A stretch of DNA of 64,000 nt from Ceriagrion tenellum (Eukaryota > Arthropoda > Insecta > Odonata > Coenagrionidae), in the NCBI GenBank assembly GCA_963169105.1, contig OY720639.1, positions 121,293,117 to 121,357,116 of the forward strand, given 5' to 3'. This document shows positions 37,109 to 48,370 of this stretch, piece by piece (position 1 is the stretch's first letter; every line of letters begins with the position of its first letter). Below the pieces are notes generated by a model. That model was not told where the DNA came from. It was given only the letters and a program-made list of their open reading frames with translations, and ran no database searches. Both the position numbers and the translations under genes were made by a program.

Positions 37109-37469
37109 CAAATCTTCCAACAAAAAATGCTTTCACTATTTCCCGGGAATTCAAAAAAATAAATGCTGGGCGCACTTAACGAGATCATGAAACCCACTTA
37201 TATGCACAATTATCATTGCATGGTGTAATACGGAAAATGTTTAACCATGGTATGTAACAGTAAAAAACACACCTAAATATCCATAGTTGATGCGTAATTG
37301 TTATGCTCCAATTATGTAAATGAAGAATCAAATAACTGGGAATTATATTAACTTCAGACGTATTGTGGAGAACGGATATACAAAACATATGCGTCACAGC
37401 CTAGAATGCGACACATACAATTGGATTTATCAAACGTAGAGTAGTTTAAGTCCTAGGCAGAAAAATTGG
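37109..37469. other. No recognised feature
   Basis: Nothing recognised. Confidence 0.4.
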
Positions 37470-37975
37470 AAGAGAGGCGCTACTTCACTCTAGTATGGCC
37501 ACACGTTGCGAGCATTTACAGCTCTGCACAGAAAGATTTAATCCGAAAAATGAACAGAATACAAAGGAAAGATTCGCACTTCGTGCAACGAGCATAAAGT
37601 GTTACACTGCTCTTAGAGGAATTAAATTGGGAGCTGCTATAGACCCGGAGGCAGCACGCTAGGTTAAGGTTGTTTAAGAAATTCAGAACAGCTTTACTTC
37701 AGTGTGGCACAGAGAACATCATTTTCACGCTGCACGACTTCTCTATGTCCGATCGAAGTGATAAAACTATACACACATTGCCTAACAGATAGGTAAAAAA
37801 TTTCTGTCTTCCTACGCACAACAAGGAACAATTATCAAAACTGAGCTCCATTCAACACACTTAGTACTCTCAAAATGCTTTTCACGATTTCACCTCCCAC
37901 TTTTACAAAGCTAGTGTCATCACATACCCTGCCACACGCCAATGCTGAGGCTCGTAGTGTTGAGGGCATGAAGAT
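37470..37975 (+). mobile_element. LINE family A, 3' end, copy 4 (longest with copy 6)
   Basis: This copy gives the best evidence for what family A is. One frame reads 'VWPHVASIYSSAQKDLIRKM', 'NRIQRKDSHFVQRA', a stop, 'SVTLLLEELNWELL', a stop, 'TRRQHARLRLFKKFRTALLQ', 'ENIIFTLHDFSMSDRSDKT'. This is the C-terminal region of Jockey/CR1-like ORF2: V-W-x-P, I-x-x-I-Q-R-K-x-x-x-F-V, L-L-x-E-L-x-W-x-x-L-x-x-R-R. The 3' untranslated part then follows with 'acagataggtaa', 'gagctccattcaacacac' and 'cacgccaatgctgaggctcg'. The hexamer tail is lost. It is 5'-truncated near 37470. Confidence 0.85.
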
Positions 37976-38631
37976 GTTTTCTTACATACTAAGAAGATGA
38001 TTTTTAAACTCTTTTTAAGTTGGTATCATGGATTATAGCTAAGGTTAGTTACTATAAGAGATTAATCGGTTTCCGTCTAATCTGGCTTCATATCAGATCT
38101 CGTCTAGTTTCCCAGGTGTCTTCAAGTGTAATTCTCAATAAAAATGTTTTTATTTTAATCCATGATAAAAATTTAGTGTCTATAGAACATTCATTTTCTG
38201 GAGAATATTTACGAAACAATTACATTAAAAATTCGGAATGTATGTGAAATTGCTACATAATTGCAAAAGAAGGATATATTCCAAGGTTAAAACGAAAACA
38301 ATGTTGGAAAGACTCACTAAATGGAATGCGGTTGGAAAGTATCCTGAGAAATCCTTCCTTGTGCAACAACAAACATTGAAGTGAATGTAACAGAATGTAT
38401 ACCAATTTTTTAACAACCTGAATGATTTATTATTTTTAAAGCAAAAGTTCAATAAAGTTTTACTTGAAATTTATGTTCATTTAAAAGTTAGAAATGCAAT
38501 CAGTATCAAGAATTACTAATAAAAACTTATGTAATCAGAGTTTACATAACTAGAAGACAGAGAATTTACTGTGGATGTATTTAGATATTGTATCTCGCAG
38601 AATCTATCGATTGTAGTCGATTGGGCTTCCA
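37976..38631. other. No recognised feature
   Basis: Nothing recognised between the LINE tail and the SINE. Confidence 0.4.
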
Positions 38632-38780
38632 GCTGTGGTAGCCAGGTCGATAAAACGCGGGCCTGTAACTCATACGAACTAGGTTACCGATCCCACAGCC
38701 AGTAGGACTGCTATAATTGAGCACATACGCCTATGATTTAACGGTAAGATAACGTCTATAATTGCATGATTATCGATATC
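38632..38780 (+). repeat. tRNA-derived SINE
   Basis: The head at 38632-38699 is tRNA-like: the ends 'gctgtgg' and 'ccacagc' make a perfect 7-bp acceptor stem, 'ggtagccaggtcgataaaac' is the A-box/D-arm region, and 'aggttaccgatccc' stands where the B-box GGTTCGAATCCC is expected. The anticodon arm does not pair well and the T-loop is altered, and a body continues ('gtaggactgctataattgag'), so it is a SINE and not a working tRNA gene. Confidence 0.6.
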
Positions 38781-38925
38781 ACTGGCTGAATAGGTCACAT
38801 ATAATTTAAGCGCCTACTAATGAGTAAAATAATTATAAATTGTGTACTAGAAAAAAATGATCAAGCTGAATGATTCAATTTTTACCGCTGTATGCAAGCA
38901 AGGCTAAATTATTTGACAAAAATAA

Positions 38926-40390
38926 ATACATACATACATACATACCCATCACGCCGTTCCCTTTCGGGTAGGCACTGTCAAAATGTTTCACTCATTAATA
39001 CATAATTGTACACCTAACTCTGCTTCAATAATTTCCTCTATACTGACCTATCCTTGCAAACCTCTTTTGCCTCATTTACCCCATACACTGTTTCATACAC
39101 GCCCTCCTGTTTTTAAGACTCCTAATATTCCTCCTCCAAAGAATTTCCTCAACCACAATTTTCTCGGCCTACCTCTACCTCTCACACCATTCATTCTACT
39201 CTTATATATCTGTTTCGTTATTCGACTCTCATCTATTCTCTCAACATGGCCAAACCAACGAAGCACACTCCTTTCATACACGTCCATTACTGGAGCATTT
39301 AACCCACATTCATTCATGAACCACTCATTCCTGACCCTATCCATCTTACTTTTGCCGCAAACACTCCTCAGATAACTCACATCCACGGCGTTTAGTCTAC
39401 TCTTATGTCTATCCTGACATACCCATGTTTCACTACCATATAGCAAAGTGGGAAGTAGTACACTTTTGTACACGGCAAGTTTCGCTTCCTTAGACAAGCA
39501 CTCATTCCTTGATATGCTCCACATGCTACCTATCACTTTCCTTCAAGCATTCGCACGTCTCTTTATCTCCTCATCTATTCTTCCATCTTTCGCATATATC
39601 TTACCTAAGTACACAAAATCATCCACCTGTTCAATTACTTCACCATTCGTCCTCATCATACAGTTATTCTCCCCATTCTCCTTATCAAAAACTACTACTT
39701 TAGTCTTATACACATTTACCTTCAATTCCATTCTCTCCGTTGATTCACAAAACTTATCTAGGAGCTTCTGTAATCCCTGATGACTGTCTGAGATCAAAAC
39801 AGCATCATTCGCATATAGAAGAAGTTGCAAGTTTACATTTCCAATCAAAACACCGTCGTTTTCACTACATGCGTCTCTAACACATTTATCCATAAATACA
39901 TTAAATTGCCATGGAGACATTACGCATCCTTGCTTTGCACCCCGATTTATTACAAACCAATCACTCAGGGCCCCGTTAACTCTTACACTTGCCTTACCAT
40001 TGTCATACATCGCCATTATAAAATTCAATATCTGCTCATTCACTACATAGTCTCTCAAAACGTTCTACAACTTCTTTCTATTTACTCTGTCATTTGCCTT
40101 ATTTAAATCGACAAACGCACAGTACACTTTCTTTCGGACACTCATACATTTTTCTATCACTTGCTGAAGTGCAAAAAGCTGGTCGCTACATCCTCTCCCA
40201 GGCATAAACCCACACTGCACACCCCATATTCTGTCGGAAGTAATATTCCTCACTCTTTAGATTAATATTTTACTGAACACTTTTCCCGGGATACTCAATA
40301 AACTAATGGCCTGATAATTATTATATTCGATCTTTTCTCCCTTTCCTTTGTACAATGGAACGATGATTTAATTCTTCCAATCCGCGTCGA
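38926..40390 (-). pseudogene. LINE family C, reverse transcriptase to 3' end, copy 2
   Basis: This is the longest LINE piece of the window. On the minus strand one frame runs from about 40385 to 39000 without a frameshift: 'YNNYQAISLLSIPGKVFSKI' (NYRxISLL block), 'CGFMPGRGCSDQLFALQQVI', 'YCAFVDLNKANDRVNR' (first catalytic block, F of A-F-D changed to N), 'AKQGCVMSPWQFNVFMDKCV', 'LLLYANDAVLISDS' (second catalytic block, Y-A-D-D changed to Y-A-N-D), 'ELKVNVYKTKVV', 'FVYLGKIYAKDGR', 'LLPTLLYGSETWV', 'LRWFGHVERIDESR', 'RGRGRPRKLWLRKFF'. Stops lie at 40257-40259, 40065-40067, 39543-39545 and 39093-39095. The 3' end is 'cctacccgaaagggaacggc' on the minus strand, 'gtgatggg' and an atgt repeat reaching 38926. 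The endonuclease region is missing. It is dead but younger than copy 1. Confidence 0.93.
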
Positions 40391-43160
40391 AACGCGTTTT
40401 ATTAATAAAAAACCAAGTAAACATTTCAAAGTTTTACCTTATAAAATTTACGAAGACATTCCAAAATATCACATCGGATACCGTTGAATATATTATCTAA
40501 TCGGTAACGTTAAATAATTATAATTAGTGTGGGAAAACTAAAAGGGAGATATTTAAACGATTTCTTCGGTACATTTCGAAACAGCTTGATATTAAAATTT
40601 GCGATACTCAAGTCTTTATTTGTCTTTATTTGACTACTTTATAGAAATATAATGAAATATCTTAGTCCCAGAGTATGAATAATTTAGCTGAAACAAATAA
40701 ATGGGTGGATTACTTTTCCAAGGAAAGGTAATCAAGCAGAGGACCTGCTGGATGATTTACTACTTTAAAATATTCACAATTGTTTTGAAATTTAAAATAC
40801 CTTATAATGGCGAAGTCGGATGAATACCTTCGTCTATTTAAGAAATCCTTGCTTAGTCTTTAATATAGTCTGCACGGACAATACGACACATGGATTTCCT
40901 GGGGGGAGAGCACACAAAAGAATGATATTTTTCTATTTGAATACAGAAGTTTCAAATTAATGAAGTGTCTCCACAAAAGTTCCTTTTCTTCCCCTGCGAA
41001 AATTTCAATTTTCAAGTCCTTGCTTTGATTCCAAGAAAGTTTTCAAAATTATGCTGACATTATCTTTAAAATAAAAATTCTTGATAGAAGTTGAGAAAAG
41101 AATTACAAAAGTGGTATTCGCCCACAAATGCAAAAAATATTACCCTGACCACCTTTGATCCCAAATATTTTACTTGAAAGAAAAAAAGCATCGAAGAGTA
41201 AGGAAAGCTTTAAAGGCTACAGCTATTACTTTTGATCTGATTTGTTTTTAAGGAAAATATTGGATTTTAGAGTCATTAGTATTCTTGTCACATGATTTCA
41301 AAGGCTAATTAAAACCTTAAAAATCAATAAAGAGGTGGTTTATTTTATTTGGCAACTATAATTTTGCATGCTTCAAAGAAAATTGAAGCCCTTAGCGTGT
41401 CATGGCGAATAACTATGAGCAGTAGCACCCCTCGTAGAACTCCGAACGCATCGAAAAGTACTTCACCAATTCAGTGAACCGAGGATCCCATTTCAGTTCT
41501 ATCAATTTTAAATTTTTGCGATTAAAATAGTGAATAAATCAATCGTTATCGTATCTCGAACAGTATTTAACTCTCTTCTTTTCAGCATGTACAATACTAC
41601 ACAAAACCATTGTTGTATGATAGCAATGAATAGCAAATACGTTCTTGTTGATACGAATGATCAAAATTTAAGATTGACCACCCTGAAATGGAGATAAGTT
41701 ATATGACACTTTTTAAATCCTCAGTAGTAACGGCTCCATCTTAGAGATTTAATAAACGACATAATTCAATTCTTTGGATTTGCTATTTACAGCCAACCGT
41801 AAAACACTGCTAACAAAAATTGATCTGATGACGCAAAAATGAACTTGGGCATCAATCATGTACATCATTCACATTGGCCGTCAATTGGACGTATCCATGA
41901 GCCATTTATTGCCGAAAAGATTTTTCATCTCCTTACGTACTACAATTGAAATCGAAAAAAAAAAACTTTTGTAACTGCAGTTGTGAGACACTGAAACGCT
42001 CAGCCTGCGCTATGAAATGTGTCATAGATATTTGGATATTTATCAACCGGGGAAATAGATGTAGCGAATTATGATGATATGCGATTTGTAATGCCCTGCG
42101 ATTAACAATTTAATGCAATCGCACCACGGTGCTTCAATTTATTAAATCACGATTCTAAACGGTATATGCCAGTTACTGGTAAGTGGCATAGCCAGCTGTA
42201 AAGGAATATGAATATTTTTCAACGAAAAAGTTCATTCAAAATGACTTTCAGCATCGAGAAACTTGAGAATATGTTCAATAACCGATGAATTCCTATACAA
42301 CGAATAATTGCAAAACATTGCGAGATTTGTGATGCAAAATTTTGCATTGCTTTACGATTCTCAGTTCATACAGTCTGAATTCGGGACCCAACTGGCTGCT
42401 CCTTACTGCTCAACGAAATTTACGACATCAATTCAGAAACTTCCCCTGTTTCTACCTTCCATCCAACGTTACCGATGCACATAAGGGCTTCCCACCCGGC
42501 AACACCGACGAGAAGACGGAATTCCGCTGAGACACATTCGGAGAATGTGGAAGCGTCATTTTCATTCTCCATCCCGACCACATTCAAAACACACAAACAC
42601 ATGGATCCACCCACGGCAACGTAAGATCCCGCCCTCGCATATTGGCTCCGAACCACTGGGGACGATTTATGTCTCGAAGGGCGGCATAACTTGAGTTTCA
42701 TATCGGCTACTCTCCACGCCAGCGGTCGTATATTGCATACTACATCCGTCGTCCGAGAGATTCTGTCTTCGCTTAGTGCACGTCTTGTATGTTCTTGAGT
42801 TTGAGTGTCTGGAAAAGAGCCCGTATATGTATGAGACCGTTGAAAGGAATGAGTGGGAGACTTGAAGGAAGGATATTTTTCCTCGTCAGGAGGTCAGCAG
42901 TGAGTAGTCACCCGTACGAAACTCAAGACAATCCCTGACCTGGCCCAAAAATTGATATGAAACTACCTTTATACCTTCTCTCGAAATTTCTCCTACTTTT
43001 ACATACCTTCAAAGGTCTTTCGGACCAATAAAATTTCAATGAGGGTATTAACCGATGACCCTCATGTATAAAAATATAACACTTTCATGCTCAAATCAAT
43101 TGATTGTGGCGTTATATAGTGGAACGAGAAGGAATAACTCATAATGAAAACGATGTACAA
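40391..43160. other. No recognised feature
   Basis: About 2.8 kb without a recognised repeat. A stretch of higher GC at 42340-42900 has overlapping frames (62 codons plus, 93 codons minus at 42420-42701) with no motif; it is the only part I would compare against proteins of related species. Confidence 0.4.
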
Positions 43161-43164
43161 TTCC

Positions 43165-43260
43165 ACCAAGTTTTATTGTTGACACCCGGTTTCGTCGGCT
43201 ATAGCGTCAGTTTCAAGACTAAAAGTTACCGTCGAAACCGGTTAAGAGCAATGAAAATCA
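43165..43260. repeat. Fold-back repeat with hammerhead-like halves
   Basis: Two inverted arms: 'ttgacacccggtttcgtcgg' (about 43180-43198) and, on the right, 'ccgtcgaaaccggttaagag' (about 43230-43249). On the minus strand the left arm reads CTGACG, 'ctatagccga', CGAAAC, 'cgggt', GTC. This is the order of a hammerhead (CTGATGA, stem II, GAAAC, short stem III, GTC) with three core bases missing. Penelope-like element ends are the likely source. Confidence 0.45.
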
Positions 43261-46200
43261 GTAGAATTGTATTTCCTTTTTATTTTAAGTTACTATCTTA
43301 CTGTTTATTTCCTGTGATATTAACATCACTAATTCATTTTTTTTAAATAAACATTCACATTCGATATAAGAAAACAGATTTCATGACCCGGCTTCAATGC
43401 TTAATGGATGCATGAAAAAAACGTCAAGATTTTTTGGTAATATATTAAAAACATCATGGCGAGATAAACAACTTCACAATCATGTTTTTTACCACGGACC
43501 ATCAAGTTGATTTTAAAGGCAGAGTACTTCCAAATATTTAGGATACCGGGAACAACCACGGTTGAATTTTGCGGAGTCACTCGCAATGGCACTAAAGTGC
43601 AGAATTCCGAAAATGAAAAATTAATGGCCGCCACCGGAAGTTGAACGTGGACCCCTCAATAAGTCGCCGATAGTTCAACTGACAAAAGTATTCGGCGCGA
43701 TATCAAAGGATACGGGATCGAACCCCGGTCAAATTGAATGGTTTACCTCTATAGAATTTAGCAATCAATTTATCGCAAATAATCGACCTGAACTCAATGC
43801 TTAGGAGGATCTCAAAATATAATGAGAATTAGTGACCCTGGAGTTAATCTCCAAGTTAATTGTGTTCTTAACCCAACCCCATATCCTGCCGGCTGTGGTG
43901 AATGGGTAAATATTTCCCCTCTCCTTCACATTCATGCACTTATTTTCTTCCCATTATGCATCTCCTTTTTTAGCAAATAAAGTGCCATTAACTTAACTTT
44001 TATTTAGTAACTTTTATGTTTATATTTCCCAAAAATTATGATAAATACGCATCAAAACCCCAGATGCAAAGCTATAGTGTTTCTGTAGTTAGCGACTGTT
44101 TCCAATATGTTTTCTCTTAGCATGGTATCATCTACAGTGCGCCTCATGTATTTTGGACGAAAAATATAAAGATTTTGCTTGTCGACTACTTGAGCTAAAA
44201 CTTATGCCTCATGTTGAGGTAATACGCTGCTACTGTCCATGAGTTAAGTTTGACATCGTCAAGGGAAGGACTGAGTTGAAAACTCTATGGAGAAGATAAA
44301 TGCAAAGATTATTGCAAAATTCAATGCAGTCGTGTTTAAGTTTGGCTCTAATAATATTATCCTCCAAACTATATATCTTTAACAGGCAAAAGTAACGGAA
44401 GCTAAGACATACATCGTTTAAAGGGACGTTATTGTTAAGATTTCCTAACACTCAGCATTCATCATGATAGAAAAAAACAGAGCGAGACAGACATTATACA
44501 AATGGCAACTCACTGATTCTCATTTATATTCAAATCCCTCATTACTTAACATCATCATGAGTCTCTCAATCCTTTTACTCCCTACTAGAAGCTCTTTATT
44601 GTTCCATTTTATTCCTTTTATGATTAATAATGAACATACTGTGGCTGAGTATGATGTGGCTTTCTAGTTTTGCTGAATTCTCATCACACTCAAGTAAACT
44701 CATTCAACAAATATGTCTCAACGTTTCTCTCACGTTGTTGTGTGTATCTTCAGGAGCCTAACTGGATGGTTATCTCCTAGAATGGGTGGAAAGTGCGAGA
44801 TATATCCCGCTGAGCCAAATATTTTCCAAGAGCAACAAAAGTCAGACGTCTCATCCGCGCCACCGAGCAACTGTGAAAGCCCACATTCTAATTTTATTCC
44901 TCGCAGTTATCATTCTCACATCTGTTGGTGAACTCGCACGGGGCTGACGTCTCGGCTCAAACAAAACGATTGTTAAATGAACAGGCCGGGACAGACCTTA
45001 CGCGGGGGTACAATAAAGACAATGAAATAAAATTAAGAGGGGAACAGGCTATCAAAGTGGGTGGAGCAGGTGGGAATAGGGTAAAAGAAAATAATATAAA
45101 AAGGGAAGACTTACTCCCCTTGCCACACCCCAACAGACACACGACTTTCTCGGCACACCGATTGCCGTCAGCTGACCCACCGCTGCGCCGATGAGACTAG
45201 CTTCATGAAAAGGGCGAGACGGGAGTAAAAAGGGAGGGAGATTTAAAGGTAAAGAAACTTAAAACGAAGAGGTTCGGGCCTGTCCCGGCCCGAAAATTTG
45301 GTTTGCTTCATTGCCGAACCGTTTTTACCGTAGGAATTTTCTACTAAAATGGCATATTTTTTGATTGAGAAAACCCTTATGCGCCTCTATTCCACTTCTA
45401 CCATAGCTCTACTTGAAATTACATCCCATTTCATTTGGCATCGCATGCCTTACAGACTGAAGAAATTTTACTCAAGCAAAATTAATTTTTCTCGCCGCGG
45501 ACATCAAACGATAATTCTTTGGATTATCTCACACATAGTCACATGTGGAGTACGTATACAATATTTTTCGATAAGCACAAACAGATTTCTCTTTCGTATG
45601 TATATTAAATTAAATTCAAACAGAGGAAAAAACGCTTTGACTTTTGGTGAAAACAAAGCAACTCATGAAAATAAAATTTGCAACAACTTCCGGAAGGATG
45701 TGATCAAGAGTCGTTCCAGAATTGGTGGTTAAAAGGAAGGCTAGGGTCATCAGAAAAATTATGATCAAAATATTTCAAGGTTAGCACAAAGTGTATTATT
45801 TAAATCTCTGGAGTACATCAGTACAGCAGTTAAGGAGATAAAATAAGAGGGGTATGGTATCCAAACGAAATGCAGAAAAAACTTTTTCTTGCCATACACC
45901 ATTTAATACTATAAAAGAAAAAGAACAAGAACTCTAATTATAGTGCACTGCGTTAAGGAGTATGGAGTTAAAGTGAATGAAAACTCGCTACGAATTTTGA
46001 GAATAAAATGATAAAATATGTTTATCCACTCACACTAGCCAATTATATATGTATTAGAATCATGATGCCTTCATATTATTAATGATATTGTTTTATAAAA
46101 ATAACTTATTTGATCTATTCAGAAACTTTTTTGTTAAACTTGCTCATTTTAGGGAGAACAATAAACAGAATTAATTTTCAACATTGTCGTTATGACGTTA

Positions 46201-47240
46201 GCCACCTTTGCTATGGAAAATTAATTTATTTTCTCAACAATCACAAACAATCCAAAATGTAAGCAAATGCACAGGAAAGCAAGCAAATAATTAAGTAGTT
46301 ATAATTTATGTAATGGATAAATAGTACCAATTCAAATATGTTCATTTCATTAAACTCTCATGGCTTAGAATTTCGACGGTCGTAAACACCTAGATAAAAC
46401 ACCATGACCTAGATATTTTAAAACCAAATTGGATAAATTAGAGCCCGAACCTCAGAAATGGCAAGGGGGAAAATTACTTCACCGTCACGGAGGCTGATTA
46501 AAAAAAGTCATAAACAATTTCACCTTTGATTTACGGAAAAAATGAGGTCCAACAGAAATAATTGAAAAAAATGCGTTCCCACAATCTATTTCTAGTGCTG
46601 AGTGTCATAGGCGTTATCTAAATCTGCCATTCGTCATTGAATTTTACGTTATTTGTTGAAGCTGGATAGAATAGTAATTTTCTGCTAAACATAATCATTC
46701 GAGAGGCTTTACTTGTACTTTTACACCACCCTCAGCAATGTTATTTTGAGGGTCGATAATGCTGTCTTGTGTGATAATCAGGGGTTGGAGACAGGGCCTG
46801 ACAAGCCCGATAACAGGATAAAATGACACTCATTCAATTCACCACATCCCTTAACTCCCGGTCGTTCCACTCTCCTTCCACCGTTTCCCCTTTCTCCTTT
46901 TCATACCATTCAGCTCAGAGACCCTGGCCTCTTTTCCGACCTCTTTTTCAACCCCCTTACTCCACACTCCTCGCGCTAACTCTCATGCCACTAGACTTCA
47001 TCCCCATCGCTACACAGTTTTTCGGTAGCGTTCGCACAAATTGGACGGCGCCTATTACTCGGACGGGTGCCTTATCCCATCATCTACGCGGCATGGACAA
47101 GAAAACGTCTAAGGAAATTTTCCTCTCCGCAACTGATTCCGAAAGTAATATATCCCTATCGGGAATAAGTATTGTACTTTTCCACAATTATTTATTGTAA
47201 TCGTACAAAGCTTCAAAAAACTTTCATTCTCACAAGCCCT
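43261..47240. other. No firm feature
   Basis: On the minus strand around 43740-43610 there are two tRNA-like strings (a B-box-like 'ggttcgatccc' near 43717 and 'gttcaacttcc' near 43642), which may be a broken SINE. The 127-codon frame at 45349-45732 and the 125-codon frame at 46823-47200 (both plus) have no motif. The segment 44930-45250 is richer in GC. Confidence 0.35.
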
Positions 47241-47480
47241 TCATCTACATCTACATACTACCCCGCGAGCCGCCGCATGGGCGTGTAGCAGGAGGTGGTA
47301 GGTCACCAGCCGTGTAAAGATGTAAAATTTTTGAAGGTGAAATGGTGACATGTCCAATGAGAATGTATTTGGAGGAGCTCAGTTTTTATTGTGGTCGCTT
47401 ATTGTGCGCGGAAAGGACGAGTTTTTGTATCTCTCTGTTCGGCAGTGTATCTCCCTTATTTTATCGCATCTGTCAGACCC
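47241..47480 (-). mobile_element. LINE family A, 3' end, copy 5
   Basis: Minus-strand copy. It starts at the tail side with 'catctacatctacatac', then 'gcgagccgccgcatgggcgt', 'caccagccgtgtaaagatgt', 'aggagctcagttttt', 'gcgcggaaaggacgag', 'ctgttcggcagtgtatctcc' and stops after 'cgcatctgtcagaccc'. So it is truncated at the point that corresponds to about 11390 in copy 2. It is well preserved with its hexamer tail. Confidence 0.85.
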
Positions 47481-48325
47481 TTAATTTTGTTTGAGCTAAA
47501 TATCATTTTACCTATAAATTAATGAATTTGGTCTCATTTTTTAAGCATAAAACCCTACTTTCCGAGATATTTGTCACAAAATACAAGCCGTTTTATATGG
47601 GATATTGTTCGTATATGCACCCAAGAGAGACCATATTAAAAAATGAAGTATTTTTAGCACATAAATCTCATCAAAAAATTAACAGTGTGTAGTTAATATT
47701 TTTATCCACTATTTTTGGAGACTAATCATATTGTCATCGCAGTAAATTCTTCGGGATTACATAAAAATCTTCCTTTTGAATGAGTTTCAAACGTGCCGCG
47801 CGAAAAAAATGAGTCAGTCAAATAAATACTTATTAAGATATTTTTATTTAATCACCAACAATTTCTTCCATATAAAATTATATTATTGCACCATTAATAA
47901 TGCCTTATTTAATTCATGTGTCCTACAGGTGGTGAAATTTAAACGTTCAACTCAAATTGTCTCTATAATGACTGGGGAACCATTTCGATCAGACTACCTT
48001 AATCTACGTTCCCCTGCCTTCCCTGCCAAAATTGGTTTGCCCCCCGTTCCCCCCTTTCTTGGCATAAGGTTACCATCGAAACAATCAATTAATAAAAGAA
48101 GAAGTGACGCCTGAAGGTGTAAAGTTTATTTAAATATATCTCTGCTCGTCAACAGACCACTGTGAATAAGGATCTGGACCATTAACTCTTGATTGTAATC
48201 CATACAAGACGAGTGGGCTAGGCTGTAAGAAATCAGATGAATAGTTTTGGGCGAGATGTTGTGGAACTGCACATTCGAAATAAAAAACACTCGATGTTGT
48301 ACTGTCCACTGTATATATTCAAACG
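47481..48325. other. No recognised feature
   Basis: A 112-codon frame (47776-48114, plus) has no domain. Nothing else recognised. Confidence 0.4.
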
Positions 48326-48370
48326 TTACTACACGTGTTTCGGTACTTTAATTGGCCATCATCAAGTACA
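48326..48370 (-). ncRNA. Hammerhead-ribozyme-like core
   Basis: On the minus strand: TTGATGA (48365-48359), stem II 'tggccaattaaagtacc', GAAAC (48341-48337), a 4-nt loop 'acgt' and GTA (48332-48330). The A-C and G-U pairs around the 4-nt loop would make the very short stem III known from Penelope-type hammerheads. The first core base is T instead of C, which should abolish cleavage, so this is probably a relic. Confidence 0.45.

Noticed and set aside
38632..38699. Functional tRNA gene
   Set aside because: Acceptor stem is perfect but the anticodon arm does not fold and the T-loop is altered; a SINE body follows.
43610..43740. tRNA-derived SINE on the minus strand
   Set aside because: Two B-box-like strings but no clear A-box spacing or body; too weak to list.
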